Assembly: GCF_029893355.1 (NCBI RefSeq)
Contig: NZ_JARZAI010000002.1
Location: forward strand, 186,001-250,000
Length of the DNA: 64,000 nt
Reading direction: 5' to 3'
DNA from: Kitasatospora sp. MAA4
Lineage (GTDB): Bacteria > Actinomycetota > Actinomycetes > Streptomycetales > Streptomycetaceae
This document shows positions 7,360-15,140 of the stretch, piece after piece (the first letter of the stretch is position 1; every line of letters begins with the position of its first letter). The notes under the pieces were generated by a model. That model was not told the origin of the DNA. It did no database searches and saw only the letters and a program-made list of their open reading frames with translations. Both the position numbers and the translations under genes were made by a program.

Positions 7360-10097
7360 GCCGGCCTCTGGATGGCTGTCGGCCCCGACTCCCGTAGAGC
7401 GGGCCGAAGTTCGTCCCGCCCTGCGATGCCGAGCTTGCGGTAGGTGTTGGTCAGATGGAGTTCCACGGTGCGCAGCTCGACGAAGAGCGCCTGGGCGATC
7501 TCCCGGTTGGTACTGCCCTGGGCTGCCAACCGCGCGACCCTGAGCTGCGATCCGGTCAGGCCGTCGATCCCGCCGCGTCGGGACTGCCGCAACCGTCCGT
7601 TGGCTGCGGCCAGTTCGGAGCGGGCCTGCTCGACGAGATCGCCGGAGCCGCACTCCTGGGCCAGTTCGAGCGCACCGCGCAGGGCCTGCCGGGCGGGCCG
7701 CAGGTGCTGTGCCTGGCGCAGCAGCCGGCCCTGCTCGACCAGCGCCCTCGCCAGTTCGAACCGCGCCTCCGAGGAGCGGAGTTGGGCGACCGACTCCTCG
7801 GCGGCGGCCAGTGCGCCGGGGCCCGCCAGCACCGCCTGGGCGCGCAGCGCGCCGCCCAGGCGGTCCGGGATGCGCTGGGACCGGGCCAGCTCGACCTCCT
7901 CGGCCAGATACCGCTGAGCCAGCTCGGGCCGGTCCAACGCGGCGAGAGCCAGGGCGAGTTCGGAGCGCCAGGCGGCGACGGCCAGCGGGCCGTCCCCGCA
8001 GGCGGTGAGCCGGTCGCCGCAGGCCAGCAGGTCCGCCGCGCCGTCCTTCGGGTACCCGGCGGCCGTCCGGAGCCGGCCCCGGGCGAAGAGCAGCAGCGCC
8101 CCCGGGTAGCCCGGCGGCGCGCTGCGGGCGCAGCCGGCCTGCTCGAGTTCGGCGTCGGCCGCCTCGTACTCGCCGAGGTCGACCAGGGCGCCGACCAGGG
8201 CGGCCAGGGCCAGCGCGGACAGGCCGGTGGCGCGGTCCGGCGCGCAGTCGGCCAGCGGCTCCAGGCCGGCCCGTCCGTCGGCGGCGGCCTCGCGCAACCG
8301 GCCGGCCCGGTGGTGGATCTGCGAGCGGGTGGCCAGCGCGAAGGCCAGCAGCGGCCGGTGCCGCCAGCGCCGGGTGGTGGCCAGCGCGCTCTCGCAGCGG
8401 GCCAGTGCCTGGGCCAGCCGGCCCAGGCCGCAGAGAGCCCGGGCCGCGTACAGGTGCGCGATGACCTCGGCCGGCGTGGTCGGGGAGGACGTGAGTGCCT
8501 GCTCGGCCCGGGCCGCGACCAGGTCGGCGGGCGAGCCGTCGTGCAGGGCGGCGAGGGCGGTCGTGGCCCAGTCGAGCGTGCTGGCGGCGGTGTGGCTGGT
8601 GGGTTCGCCGACCCCGTACCCGCACAGCGCCAGCAGCTCCGACAGCCCGCTGCTCGCGGCGGCGCGCGCCGCGGTCTCCGGCGCGAGCCGTACCGCTTCG
8701 GCGAGGCTGCGGGCGGCGCCGGGCGGGTCGGTGCGCGCGATCGCCTCGGCGAGTTCGACCAGCACGCCCGCGCGCTGACCGTCCGCCAGCGGTTCGGCCA
8801 GGGCGCGCCGCAGGCAGTGGATCGAGGTCTCGACGTCGCCCCCGGCCAGCGCCCGCCGGGCGACCTCCAGCAGCAGCGGGGACACCCACGGTTCGGCCAG
8901 CGCTGCGCAGTGCAGCAGGTGCCCGGCGACGTCCGCGTCGTCGGCGCCCTCGGCCCGCAGCAGGCGGGCGGCCCGGCGGTGCAGCGCCTGGAGTTCGGCG
9001 GTGGGGATCTCCTGCAGGACGGCCGTGGCCAGCAGCGGGTGGGCGATGCGCGGCGCCGCCGGGTGGGCCGGGACGGTCAGGGCCAGCCGCTCGGTGTTCC
9101 TGGAGATCTGCCGCACGGTGTCCGGATCGAGCCCGGTGATCGCGGCCACCCGCTCGACCGTGGCCGCCGTGTCGAGGACGGCGAGGGCGTGCAGGACCGT
9201 CAGCGCGTGGGGGGAGACCCGGCGCAGGCGGACGTGCGCCGAGCGGGCCAGCGACTCCACGGCGAGGTCCGGCAGGATCCGCGCCGCCTCGGCGTCCGGC
9301 ACCGTCCTCAGCTCCGCCAGCCTGGCGGCGAGGGCCGTCAGCAGCAGCGGATTGCCTCCGGTGGCGGTCATCGCGGCCGCCGTGAACGCCGGATGGGGTG
9401 CGGCGCCCAGCGCCCTGCCGAGGGCGGCGGCCGCCGAACCGGTCTCCAGTGGGGTGAGCTTCAGTTCGCGCGAGCAGCTGAAGAGCAGGTCCTCCAGCAG
9501 GTCCGCGTCGGTACTGCCCGCGCCGGCGCAGACCGCCGTCAGCAGTACCACCGGGAGCTGGTCGACGCGCTCGGCGAGGGCGACCAGCCAGCGCAGCGAG
9601 GACGGGTCCGCCCAGTGCGCGTCGTCCACCACGAGCAGGACCGGACGCCCCGCGCCCGGCGGGATCAGGCGGCTCAGCAGGGCGTGGAAGGCATGGGACC
9701 GCTCCGACACGTCCTCGGCGCCGGGCCGGTGGGCCACGTCGAGCAGATCCTGGAGCGCGGGCACCTCGGCGAGCAGCCGTTGCCGCTCGCCGGTGCCCAG
9801 CCGGCCGATGCCGGAGGCGAAGAGGCGTCCCAGCAGCCCCAGGTGCAGCTCGCGCTCCGCGTGGCTGCCGCGGGCGCGCAGCACCAGGAATCCGCGGCCG
9901 CCCGCGCTCAGCTCCGCCGCGTCGAGCAGCCCGCTCTTGCCCAGGCCGGCGCCGCCGCCCACCACGCAGAGTTCGCCGGACCCGGCGGCGGCCCGGTCGA
10001 ATGCCTCCTCGATCTGCCGAAGCTGCTGTTCGCGTTCGAAGAGAACACCGGAGTCGAATGCCACAGGTCCCCCCATCCCGGGTCGCAGAGTCCGCAC
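7356..10097 (-). CDS. LAL-type LuxR family transcriptional regulator with ATPase domain
   Basis: A 913-residue LAL (large ATP-binding LuxR) regulator. An N-terminal AAA/NTPase has Walker A GGAGLGKSG near residues 47-55 and Walker B VLLVVDDAHWAD near 170. A long helical TPR-like middle follows, then a C-terminal LuxR helix-turn-helix (LTGSQLRVARLAAQGSTNREIAQALF, TVELHLTNTYRKLG). Such proteins are common pathway-specific activators of actinobacterial biosynthetic clusters. The GTG start at 10097 is backed by GGAGAGG about 9 bp upstream; an ATG at 10076 is the alternative. It is divergent from the precursor peptide gene and coupled to the SagB gene, so it probably controls this cluster. Confidence 0.9.
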   Translation of the reverse strand: MRTLRPGMGGPVAFDSGVLFEREQQLRQIEEAFDRAAAGSGELCVVGGGAGLGKSGLLDAAELSAGGRGFLVLRARGSHAERELHLGLLGRLFASGIGRLGTGERQRLLAEVPALQDLLDVAHRPGAEDVSERSHAFHALLSRLIPPGAGRPVLLVVDDAHWADPSSLRWLVALAERVDQLPVVLLTAVCAGAGSTDADLLEDLLFSCSRELKLTPLETGSAAAALGRALGAAPHPAFTAAAMTATGGNPLLLTALAARLAELRTVPDAEAARILPDLAVESLARSAHVRLRRVSPHALTVLHALAVLDTAATVERVAAITGLDPDTVRQISRNTERLALTVPAHPAAPRIAHPLLATAVLQEIPTAELQALHRRAARLLRAEGADDADVAGHLLHCAALAEPWVSPLLLEVARRALAGGDVETSIHCLRRALAEPLADGQRAGVLVELAEAIARTDPPGAARSLAEAVRLAPETAARAAASSGLSELLALCGYGVGEPTSHTAASTLDWATTALAALHDGSPADLVAARAEQALTSSPTTPAEVIAHLYAARALCGLGRLAQALARCESALATTRRWRHRPLLAFALATRSQIHHRAGRLREAAADGRAGLEPLADCAPDRATGLSALALAALVGALVDLGEYEAADAELEQAGCARSAPPGYPGALLLFARGRLRTAAGYPKDGAADLLACGDRLTACGDGPLAVAAWRSELALALAALDRPELAQRYLAEEVELARSQRIPDRLGGALRAQAVLAGPGALAAAEESVAQLRSSEARFELARALVEQGRLLRQAQHLRPARQALRGALELAQECGSGDLVEQARSELAAANGRLRQSRRGGIDGLTGSQLRVARLAAQGSTNREIAQALFVELRTVELHLTNTYRKLGIAGRDELRPALRESGPTAIQRPA

Positions 10098-10417
10098 GAG
10101 ACCCCTCTCCGGAGCGGCGGGGCTGGTTTCGCACCCTAACTCCCGACGGCCCGCGCTGATCGGGTCGAGGCGATCCGTGCGTCTTCGGGCAATTCCCGCT
10201 CGGCGCTCTTCTGTCGCCGACTCGGATGTGCTATCGAAGGGGGGTGGAGCCCGCTGGGGTGCGGCCCCGGACCTGGCCGACCGGGGGTACCGCGAATGCT
10301 GCGGGGACCGAAATCCTCACCGTCGACACTCAGCCCGGCCATTGACACCGGCCTCGGTCCACTGGCTCCATGGTCGGGCACCACCTCTTGTCCGCAGATC
10401 GAAGAAAGGACCTGACC
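10098..10417. promoter_or_regulatory. Divergent promoter region between LAL regulator and precursor peptide
   Basis: These 320 bp hold no convincing gene. They separate the minus-strand regulator from the plus-strand peptide gene and must contain both promoters. A TTGACA at 10342-10347 is a good -35 box for the peptide gene; no clear -10 box sits at the right distance, so an activator may be needed. An AGAAAGGA ribosome site lies just before the peptide ATG. Confidence 0.45.
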
Positions 10418-10555
10418 ATGTCCACCGAGAACGACTTCCAGATCACCGGCGCGACCGACTCCTACCGGGAGCAGGGCGCCGACGTCGTCATCTTCGAAGA
10501 GGAGCTGGACGACGTTTCCGGGGCCTCGCTGCCCATTCCCCGGATTCTCAACTAA
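10418..10555 (+). CDS. Putative RiPP precursor peptide (45 aa)
   Basis: A 45-residue acidic peptide starting at ATG 10418 with AGAAAGGACCTG upstream. An in-frame ATG at 10370 would add 16 residues but lacks a good ribosome site. The first two thirds are rich in Asp/Glu; the segment FEEELDDVSGA resembles the end of Nif11/double-glycine leader peptides (ELxxVxGG or GA), predicting cleavage after Ala36. The remaining SLPIPRILN would be a nine-residue core with two Pro, two Ile, two Leu, Ser, Arg and Asn, and no Cys or Thr. It lies among a SagB dehydrogenase, three iron oxygenases and a methyltransferase, and is followed by a strong hairpin. Not recognised as a known peptide; the precursor role is inferred from size, leader-like sequence and context. 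Confidence 0.7.
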   Translation: MSTENDFQITGATDSYREQGADVVIFEEELDDVSGASLPIPRILN

Positions 10556-10580
10556 TCGATCCGGAACCTCCGGATTTCCA

Positions 10581-10626
10581 CGGTCCATCCGGACGGCGCG
10601 GTCATTCGCGCCGTCCGGATGGACCG
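10581..10626. terminator. Bidirectional terminator between peptide gene and JmjC gene
   Basis: A perfect 20-bp stem (10581-10600 with 10607-10626; left arm CGGTCCATCCGGACGGCGCG) and a 6-nt loop sit 25 bp after the peptide stop and 26 bp before the convergent JmjC stop. There is no T-run, which is usual in streptomycetes. It should separate the short, probably abundant peptide transcript from antisense transcription of the neighbour. Confidence 0.85.
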
Positions 10627-10652
10627 CCGCGCTTGCCAGGGCCTGTCCGGCC

Positions 10653-11891
10653 CTAGAGCCGGTCGAGCCGGCGCACGATTCCCGCTTTCAGCAGAGCCTG
10701 GACGACGCCGAGCGCCGTCGCCTCGTCGACCTCCGGGGTCAGATCCCGGGCGCACCACGGTTCCTGGTCGTCGCGTTCCCAGCGGGTCCGGACGAATTGC
10801 GCCGCCGCACCGCTGACGGTCAGCGCCCCCGCGGCCTGGACCAGGCGCACCCGTCCGTCGCCCGTCCCCTCGACGGCGAAGAGCGACTCCGTCACCATGA
10901 CCACCGCGGTGTCCGGGTCCGCCGGGCCCGCCAGCGCCGCCGACACCGGCGTCAGCGGCGGTTCGAGGAACGTCTTGCGGATCTCCTTCGCGATGTCGGC
11001 GGCCGCGTCCCCGGAGTCCAGCAGCGGCAGGATCGCGGTGAGCTCCTTGATCAGGTCCGCGACGACGGAGGTGAGCAGCTCGGGCCGCTGTGCCATGCCC
11101 CACGGCACCTCGTCGCGCAGACCGGCGAACTCCGCCCGCCGCTCGTCGAGTCGGGCGACCAGCTGCCCGGCCAGCCAGTACCGGCTCAGCATCGGCACGA
11201 AACCGACGGCGACGTGGACGGACGGCTCGTCGGTCGCGCTCCCGCTGTGCAGCCAGCCGCGCGGGATCCACAGCACGTCACCGGGCCGCAGCGTCACCTC
11301 CAGGGCGGGCGGCTGCTGGGAGATGCGCTCCCACTGCGCCTCGGTCGGCTTGTTCGCCCGGGCGGTCTCGTGCGAGAGCGGGCGGTCGGCCAGCGGCTCG
11401 CGCAGCCGCCAGGTCTTGCTGCCGACCGTCTGGACGAGCAGGTTGCCCCCCTCGTCGTGGTGGAACGGGAAGCCGGTGTGGTTCGCCGGCGTCACGAATC
11501 CGGTCGCGGACGCCGGCAGCCCCACCTCGTAGGAGAGCCGCCGGCAGAAGTCACCGACCGGTTCCCAGAATCGGTGCAGCACGTCGAGGACGACCGTCGA
11601 ACCGTCCCGCAGGAGATTTCCGATCGCCCCCGGGCGTACATGGTCGGCGAAAGGCCGCTCGATCGGCCGGCTTCCCCAGGTGAATTCGGAGGCCGGTAGG
11701 TTCACCCCGGCGCGGACCACCCGCAGCACGCTCGCCGGAATTCCCTGCTGGAGCATCCGGTCGAAATCAGTGAGACCGAGCAGGCCGACAATCGGGCCCG
11801 GCGGCATCGACCAGACCTGTGGGCGGTCGGGCGGGGCCGAGACAAAGGCCTCCGGATCAGGAACGATCTGCGAGAGCGCGCGAAACTTCAC
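10653..11891 (-). CDS. JmjC/cupin_4-type Fe(II)/2-oxoglutarate hydroxylase
   Basis: A 412-residue JmjC (cupin_4, MINA53/NO66/RoxA-like) protein. The iron triad is visible: His144 and Asp146 in FPFHHDEGG, and distal His215 in IPRGWLHSG, with the usual GSKTWRL strand between. A roughly 170-residue C-terminal part is probably the dimerisation/winged-helix region found in ribosomal oxygenases. The start GTG 11891 has GAAGGGGA about 6 bp upstream and gives VKFRALSQIV; the frame opens earlier at 12047 but with poor sequence and no ribosome site. Bacterial members hydroxylate side chains of ribosomal proteins or peptides. Here it faces the precursor gene across a terminator and is divergent from a second oxygenase gene, suggesting peptide hydroxylation (inference). 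Confidence 0.85.
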   Translation of the reverse strand: MKFRALSQIVPDPEAFVSAPPDRPQVWSMPPGPIVGLLGLTDFDRMLQQGIPASVLRVVRAGVNLPASEFTWGSRPIERPFADHVRPGAIGNLLRDGSTVVLDVLHRFWEPVGDFCRRLSYEVGLPASATGFVTPANHTGFPFHHDEGGNLLVQTVGSKTWRLREPLADRPLSHETARANKPTEAQWERISQQPPALEVTLRPGDVLWIPRGWLHSGSATDEPSVHVAVGFVPMLSRYWLAGQLVARLDERRAEFAGLRDEVPWGMAQRPELLTSVVADLIKELTAILPLLDSGDAAADIAKEIRKTFLEPPLTPVSAALAGPADPDTAVVMVTESLFAVEGTGDGRVRLVQAAGALTVSGAAAQFVRTRWERDDQEPWCARDLTPEVDEATALGVVQALLKAGIVRRLDRL

Positions 11892-11986
11892 AAGAGTCCC
11901 CTTCGGACTTCGGGAGAATACGGTACCGGGACGTCTCCGGAGGGGAGCAGAACACATCGAATTCCGTCGGAGCAAGACATTTCGGT

Positions 11987-12059
11987 AGATGCTGTGGTGG
12001 ATATTTCGGTGCCGGGAGCCCCCGACCGAAGCATCTGACCGAAGCATCTAGCCGGCACC
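11987..12059. promoter_or_regulatory. Candidate operator in divergent promoter: 13-bp tandem repeat with inverted arms
   Basis: GACCGAAGCATCT occurs twice head-to-tail (12024-12036 and 12037-12049). Its AGCATCT part is present inverted as AGATGCT at 11987-11993, and GGTGCCGG (12009-12016) is complementary to CCGGCACC (12052-12059). This lies between the divergent JmjC and 2OG-oxygenase genes and is a plausible binding site for the cluster regulator. Confidence 0.45.
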
Positions 12060-12131
12060 CTTGTGCCGAGGCGATCACCTTTGCTTCGCTCTCGGGGAAC
12101 CGCGGCACGGTTATTCGGGAGGGGAGCGGGC

Positions 12132-13337
12132 ATGGACGAGAACCTCGTGGAAAACCGGCATGTCGGGCTGGAGGTCTATCTGACGGTCCGCCGACGCGGT
12201 GAGCCGCTGCGCCGGGTACGGCTGCGCACGCCCGCCGAGTTGGCCCTCGCCCAACCGCTGCTGGCGGCGCGCTCTTCGCAGGATGAGGCCGAGCGGCGAC
12301 GGGCGGCGGCTCGGCTGGGCCTGCTGGTGCGCCCCGAGGACCTGCCCGCCGCCAAGGAGGAGCTGGGCTTCCGCTGCGACGTCGACGAGGAGCTGCTGCG
12401 GCTCCTCCCGTCCGAGCACTCGGCCGCGCTGCCCGTGCTGCCGGCCGAGGCGCTGGAGCTGAATCCGCGGCTCTGCGTGCAGTGGGAGCCGCAGCTGCCC
12501 GAGGAGTTGGTGGGGCGCGTCGCGCTCGGCGGCGCCGACGGCGGCCCGGTCGGGCCCGGGCCGCGGGAGTTCTCGTCCGAGCGGCCGATCGTCTGGGTCG
12601 AGGATCCCCGCCGGGGGACGCTGGCACCGCTGTGGTGCGGCGGAACCTGGGGACCGGAGCTGCGCCGGGTGGCGGTCGAGGGCGCCGACCCGCGGATCCT
12701 GCCGCCCGGGAGCCTGCGACCGCTCCAGCTGGCCGGCGTGCTGCTCCCGCGCTCGGACCGGACGGCTCCGGCACCCGGGGCGGTGGAGGCCGTGGGGACC
12801 GCAGGCTCCGGCGGGCAGCGCGTCGGGGTGCTGCGGGACCTCTTCAGCCCGCTCTTCCTGGCGGCGCTGCGGCGGCACTTCCGCCGCCTGCGTGCGGAGG
12901 GCTACTTCCGCCCCGACCAGGAGCAGGTGGTCGACCGGCGCGACGGTGTGTACTGCGACAGCCTCACGCTCTTCCTCCAGCACCAACTGACCGCCACCGT
13001 CGCCGGGTGGACCGGTCGCGCGGTCAGACCGTCCTACACCTGGGTGATGGCCTACCGCCCCGGCGCCGTTCTGCAGCGCCATCGGGACCGCCCGCAGTGC
13101 CGGACGAACGTGTCGTTCTGCGTCGACGCCGACCCGGAGGGCCCCCGCGCCGACGCCTGGCCGTTCTACGTCGAGGGACCGGACGGCGGGCTGCCGATCC
13201 AGCTGGGCGTCGGCGACGCGGTGATGTACAGCGGCACGGACCAGGACCACTGGCGCGACGCGCTCGCGGAGGACCGCCAGGTCACCGTGTGCCTACTCCA
13301 CTACGTCGACGCCGACTTCACGGGCCCGCTCGGCTGA
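12132..13337 (+). CDS. 2OG-Fe(II) oxygenase (prolyl-hydroxylase-like C-terminal domain)
   Basis: A 401-residue protein. Residues 230-395 resemble a double-stranded beta-helix 2OG-Fe(II) oxygenase: YRPGAVLQRHRDRPQ supplies His317 and Asp319, DQDHWRDAL supplies His373, and Arg382 could bind 2-oxoglutarate. The N-terminal 220 residues (EVYLTVRRRGEPLRRVRLRTPAELALAQPLL and onward) are unfamiliar; they may be a docking domain for the peptide. ATG 12132 is chosen because GGGAGGGGAGCG precedes it, rejecting an earlier in-frame start at 12063. It heads a plus-strand unit with the second JmjC gene (26 bp gap) and the methyltransferase. A prolyl hydroxylase would fit a core with two prolines, but this is conjecture. 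Confidence 0.75.
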   Translation: MDENLVENRHVGLEVYLTVRRRGEPLRRVRLRTPAELALAQPLLAARSSQDEAERRRAAARLGLLVRPEDLPAAKEELGFRCDVDEELLRLLPSEHSAALPVLPAEALELNPRLCVQWEPQLPEELVGRVALGGADGGPVGPGPREFSSERPIVWVEDPRRGTLAPLWCGGTWGPELRRVAVEGADPRILPPGSLRPLQLAGVLLPRSDRTAPAPGAVEAVGTAGSGGQRVGVLRDLFSPLFLAALRRHFRRLRAEGYFRPDQEQVVDRRDGVYCDSLTLFLQHQLTATVAGWTGRAVRPSYTWVMAYRPGAVLQRHRDRPQCRTNVSFCVDADPEGPRADAWPFYVEGPDGGLPIQLGVGDAVMYSGTDQDHWRDALAEDRQVTVCLLHYVDADFTGPLG

Positions 13338-13363
13338 GCGCCGCGCACACGAGGGGGAGTCGA

Positions 13364-14278
13364 ATGGAAGCACTGCTGTCCGATGTGTTCGGCACGGACT
13401 TTCTGGTCCGCAGCCACGGAAAGGAGCACCGCCTGTTCCGCGGCGAACCCGAGCGGTTCGCCGGGTACTTCGACTGGGGGGTCCTCCAGGACATCCTGTC
13501 CTCCCACACCCTGCGCAGCCCCCAACTGCGGCTCGTCCAGCAGAAGAAGCCGCTGCCCGAGCACGCCTATCTCCGCTCGGCCCCGCCCCGGCGCGACCGC
13601 AGCCGGACCCACATCGACCCGGACCGGTTCACCTCCGCACTGCGTGACGGGCACACCCTGGCGCTCCGCTATGTGGACGAACTCCACCCGCCGCTGCGGA
13701 CGTTGGCGTGCGGGTACGAGCAAGTACTGGGCGCCGACTTCGAGTTCAACCTGTACGCCTCCTGGCGCCCCGTCCAGGGCTTCGGGGTGCACCGCGACGA
13801 CCACGACGTGTTCGTCCACCAGCTGGCCGGCGAGAAGCGCTGGCAGATCTTCGCACCGACCCCCGAGCCGCTGGGCTACGCGGAGGAACTCGGCATGACG
13901 GCCGACGCCCTGACGCCGGTCGACGACCTCGTGCTGACCGCCGGCGACCTGCTCTATCTGCCGCGCGGTTTCTGGCACGCCCCGCAGACCGCGGGGTCGG
14001 CCCCCTCACTGCACCTGACCGGCTCGGTCGCCTCGGTGCGCGGGGCGGACCTGGTCGACTGGGTGGCGCGCGAGCTGCGGGAGAGCCCCGGCATGCAGGG
14101 CGAACTGCCGCGCTTCGCCGACGCGTCCGAGCAGGCCGCGTACCTGGCCCGGCTGCGTGCGCAGGTACTGGCCCGGTGGGACGATCCGCAGCTGCTGAGC
14201 CGCTTCCTCGCCCAGCGGGAAGCGCGGTACCCGGCGAGCGCGCCGCTCACTCTGGACTGGAGCCTCGATGACCACTGA
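13364..14278 (+). CDS. Second JmjC/cupin_4-type hydroxylase
   Basis: A 304-residue JmjC/cupin_4 protein with His143 and Asp145 in GFGVHRDDHDVF, GEKRWQIF as the conserved strand, and distal His205 in LPRGFWHAPQT. It is shorter than the other JmjC enzyme of the cluster because it lacks most of the C-terminal extension. ATG 13364 follows GAGGGGGAG. Its 3' end overlaps the methyltransferase start by 11 bp, so the two are co-translated. Probable peptide or protein side-chain hydroxylase; the substrate is inferred only from the cluster. Confidence 0.85.
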   Translation: MEALLSDVFGTDFLVRSHGKEHRLFRGEPERFAGYFDWGVLQDILSSHTLRSPQLRLVQQKKPLPEHAYLRSAPPRRDRSRTHIDPDRFTSALRDGHTLALRYVDELHPPLRTLACGYEQVLGADFEFNLYASWRPVQGFGVHRDDHDVFVHQLAGEKRWQIFAPTPEPLGYAEELGMTADALTPVDDLVLTAGDLLYLPRGFWHAPQTAGSAPSLHLTGSVASVRGADLVDWVARELRESPGMQGELPRFADASEQAAYLARLRAQVLARWDDPQLLSRFLAQREARYPASAPLTLDWSLDDH

Positions 14279-15140
14279 CGACGTCTGCGACGCCTACGAT
14301 GCCTACGGTGCTTATGACGAAGCCTACTTGGAGCAGACCCGACGGCGCGTTGAGCGCGAGCAGGGCGGCATCCACACCTACTACGACCGCTCGGTCGTCG
14401 ATGAGGAGCAGGATCCGCATCCGCTCTGGCGCGCCCGCCTGCGCAGGCACGCCGCGGCCCGCGCGCAGGGCCGGTTCGTCCCGTGGGAGGTGCGCGCGAG
14501 CGTCGACGCGCAGGGGCTGCACCCGCGCCGCCGCAGCGAGATCTCCGATTCGGTGATGCTGATGAGCCAGGGGACCTCCCGGCCGCTGGAGTGGCAGGGG
14601 CGGGCGCTGTTCAAGAGCGTCTTCGACTTCACCCTGATCCCCATGCTGCTGGCCGAGCTTCAGCCCGCCGCCGTCCTGGAGATCGGATCGGGCAACGGCG
14701 CCAGTGCGCTGTGGATGGCGGACCTGGCCGAGCTGTTCGGGTTCCCGTGCCGGATCACCTCGCTCGACGTCGAGCCGGTCGCGGCGGCCCATCCCGAGGT
14801 GCGGTTCGTCCGCGGCGACGCCCGCGACCTCGCCGGGGCGCTGCCGGCGGACGCCCTGGCGCACGGTCCCCGGCTGGTGGTGGAGGACGCGCACGTGGCC
14901 GTCCGGGAGGTGCTGGAGTACGTCCACGGCCTGCTCGAACCGGGGGACTACCTCATGGTGGAGGACAGCGCGGACAAGGCACCCGAGCTGGCCGCCTTCG
15001 CCGCCGCGCACCCGGGCGCATACGCGGTCGACACCCGGTACACCGACTACTTCGGGCGCAACGCCACCAGCTGTGTGGACTCCGTCTGGCGCAGGATGGC
15101 CGACAGCGACAGGACCACCTGGTCCTCGACCGGCCGGTAG
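14268..15140 (+). CDS. CmcI-like class I SAM methyltransferase
   Basis: A 290-residue protein of the CmcI/rhamnosyl O-methyltransferase-like family (often annotated cephalosporin hydroxylase). The SAM-binding loop is VLEIGSGNGASALWMAD near residue 135; acidic LVVEDAHV and LMVEDSAD follow, as in CmcI, which uses Mg2+. The C-terminal FGRNATSCVDSVWRRM matches the family's ending. Family members O-methylate small molecules, so methylation of a hydroxyl created by one of the neighbouring oxygenases is a reasonable idea. ATG 14268 overlaps the preceding gene. The last 94 bp overlap the convergent GNAT gene. Confidence 0.8.
   Translation: MTTDDVCDAYDAYGAYDEAYLEQTRRRVEREQGGIHTYYDRSVVDEEQDPHPLWRARLRRHAAARAQGRFVPWEVRASVDAQGLHPRRRSEISDSVMLMSQGTSRPLEWQGRALFKSVFDFTLIPMLLAELQPAAVLEIGSGNGASALWMADLAELFGFPCRITSLDVEPVAAAHPEVRFVRGDARDLAGALPADALAHGPRLVVEDAHVAVREVLEYVHGLLEPGDYLMVEDSADKAPELAAFAAAHPGAYAVDTRYTDYFGRNATSCVDSVWRRMADSDRTTWSSTGR

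Noticed and set aside
5842..10134. A single 1430-residue minus-strand frame covering both the SagB and LAL genes
   Set aside because: Its first 900 or so residues are Arg/Pro/Gly-rich nonsense in the wrong frame of the LAL gene; only the last 505 residues (from ATG 7359) are real. The regulator is encoded in another frame with clear domains.
7455..10139. Long plus-strand frame of 894 residues
   Set aside because: Antisense shadow of the LAL regulator caused by high third-position GC; composition is Gly/Arg/Gln-rich with no domain.
10418..10555. Lanthipeptide, thiopeptide or lasso precursor
   Set aside because: The predicted core has no Cys or Thr and no lanthionine, YcaO or lasso enzymes lie nearby.
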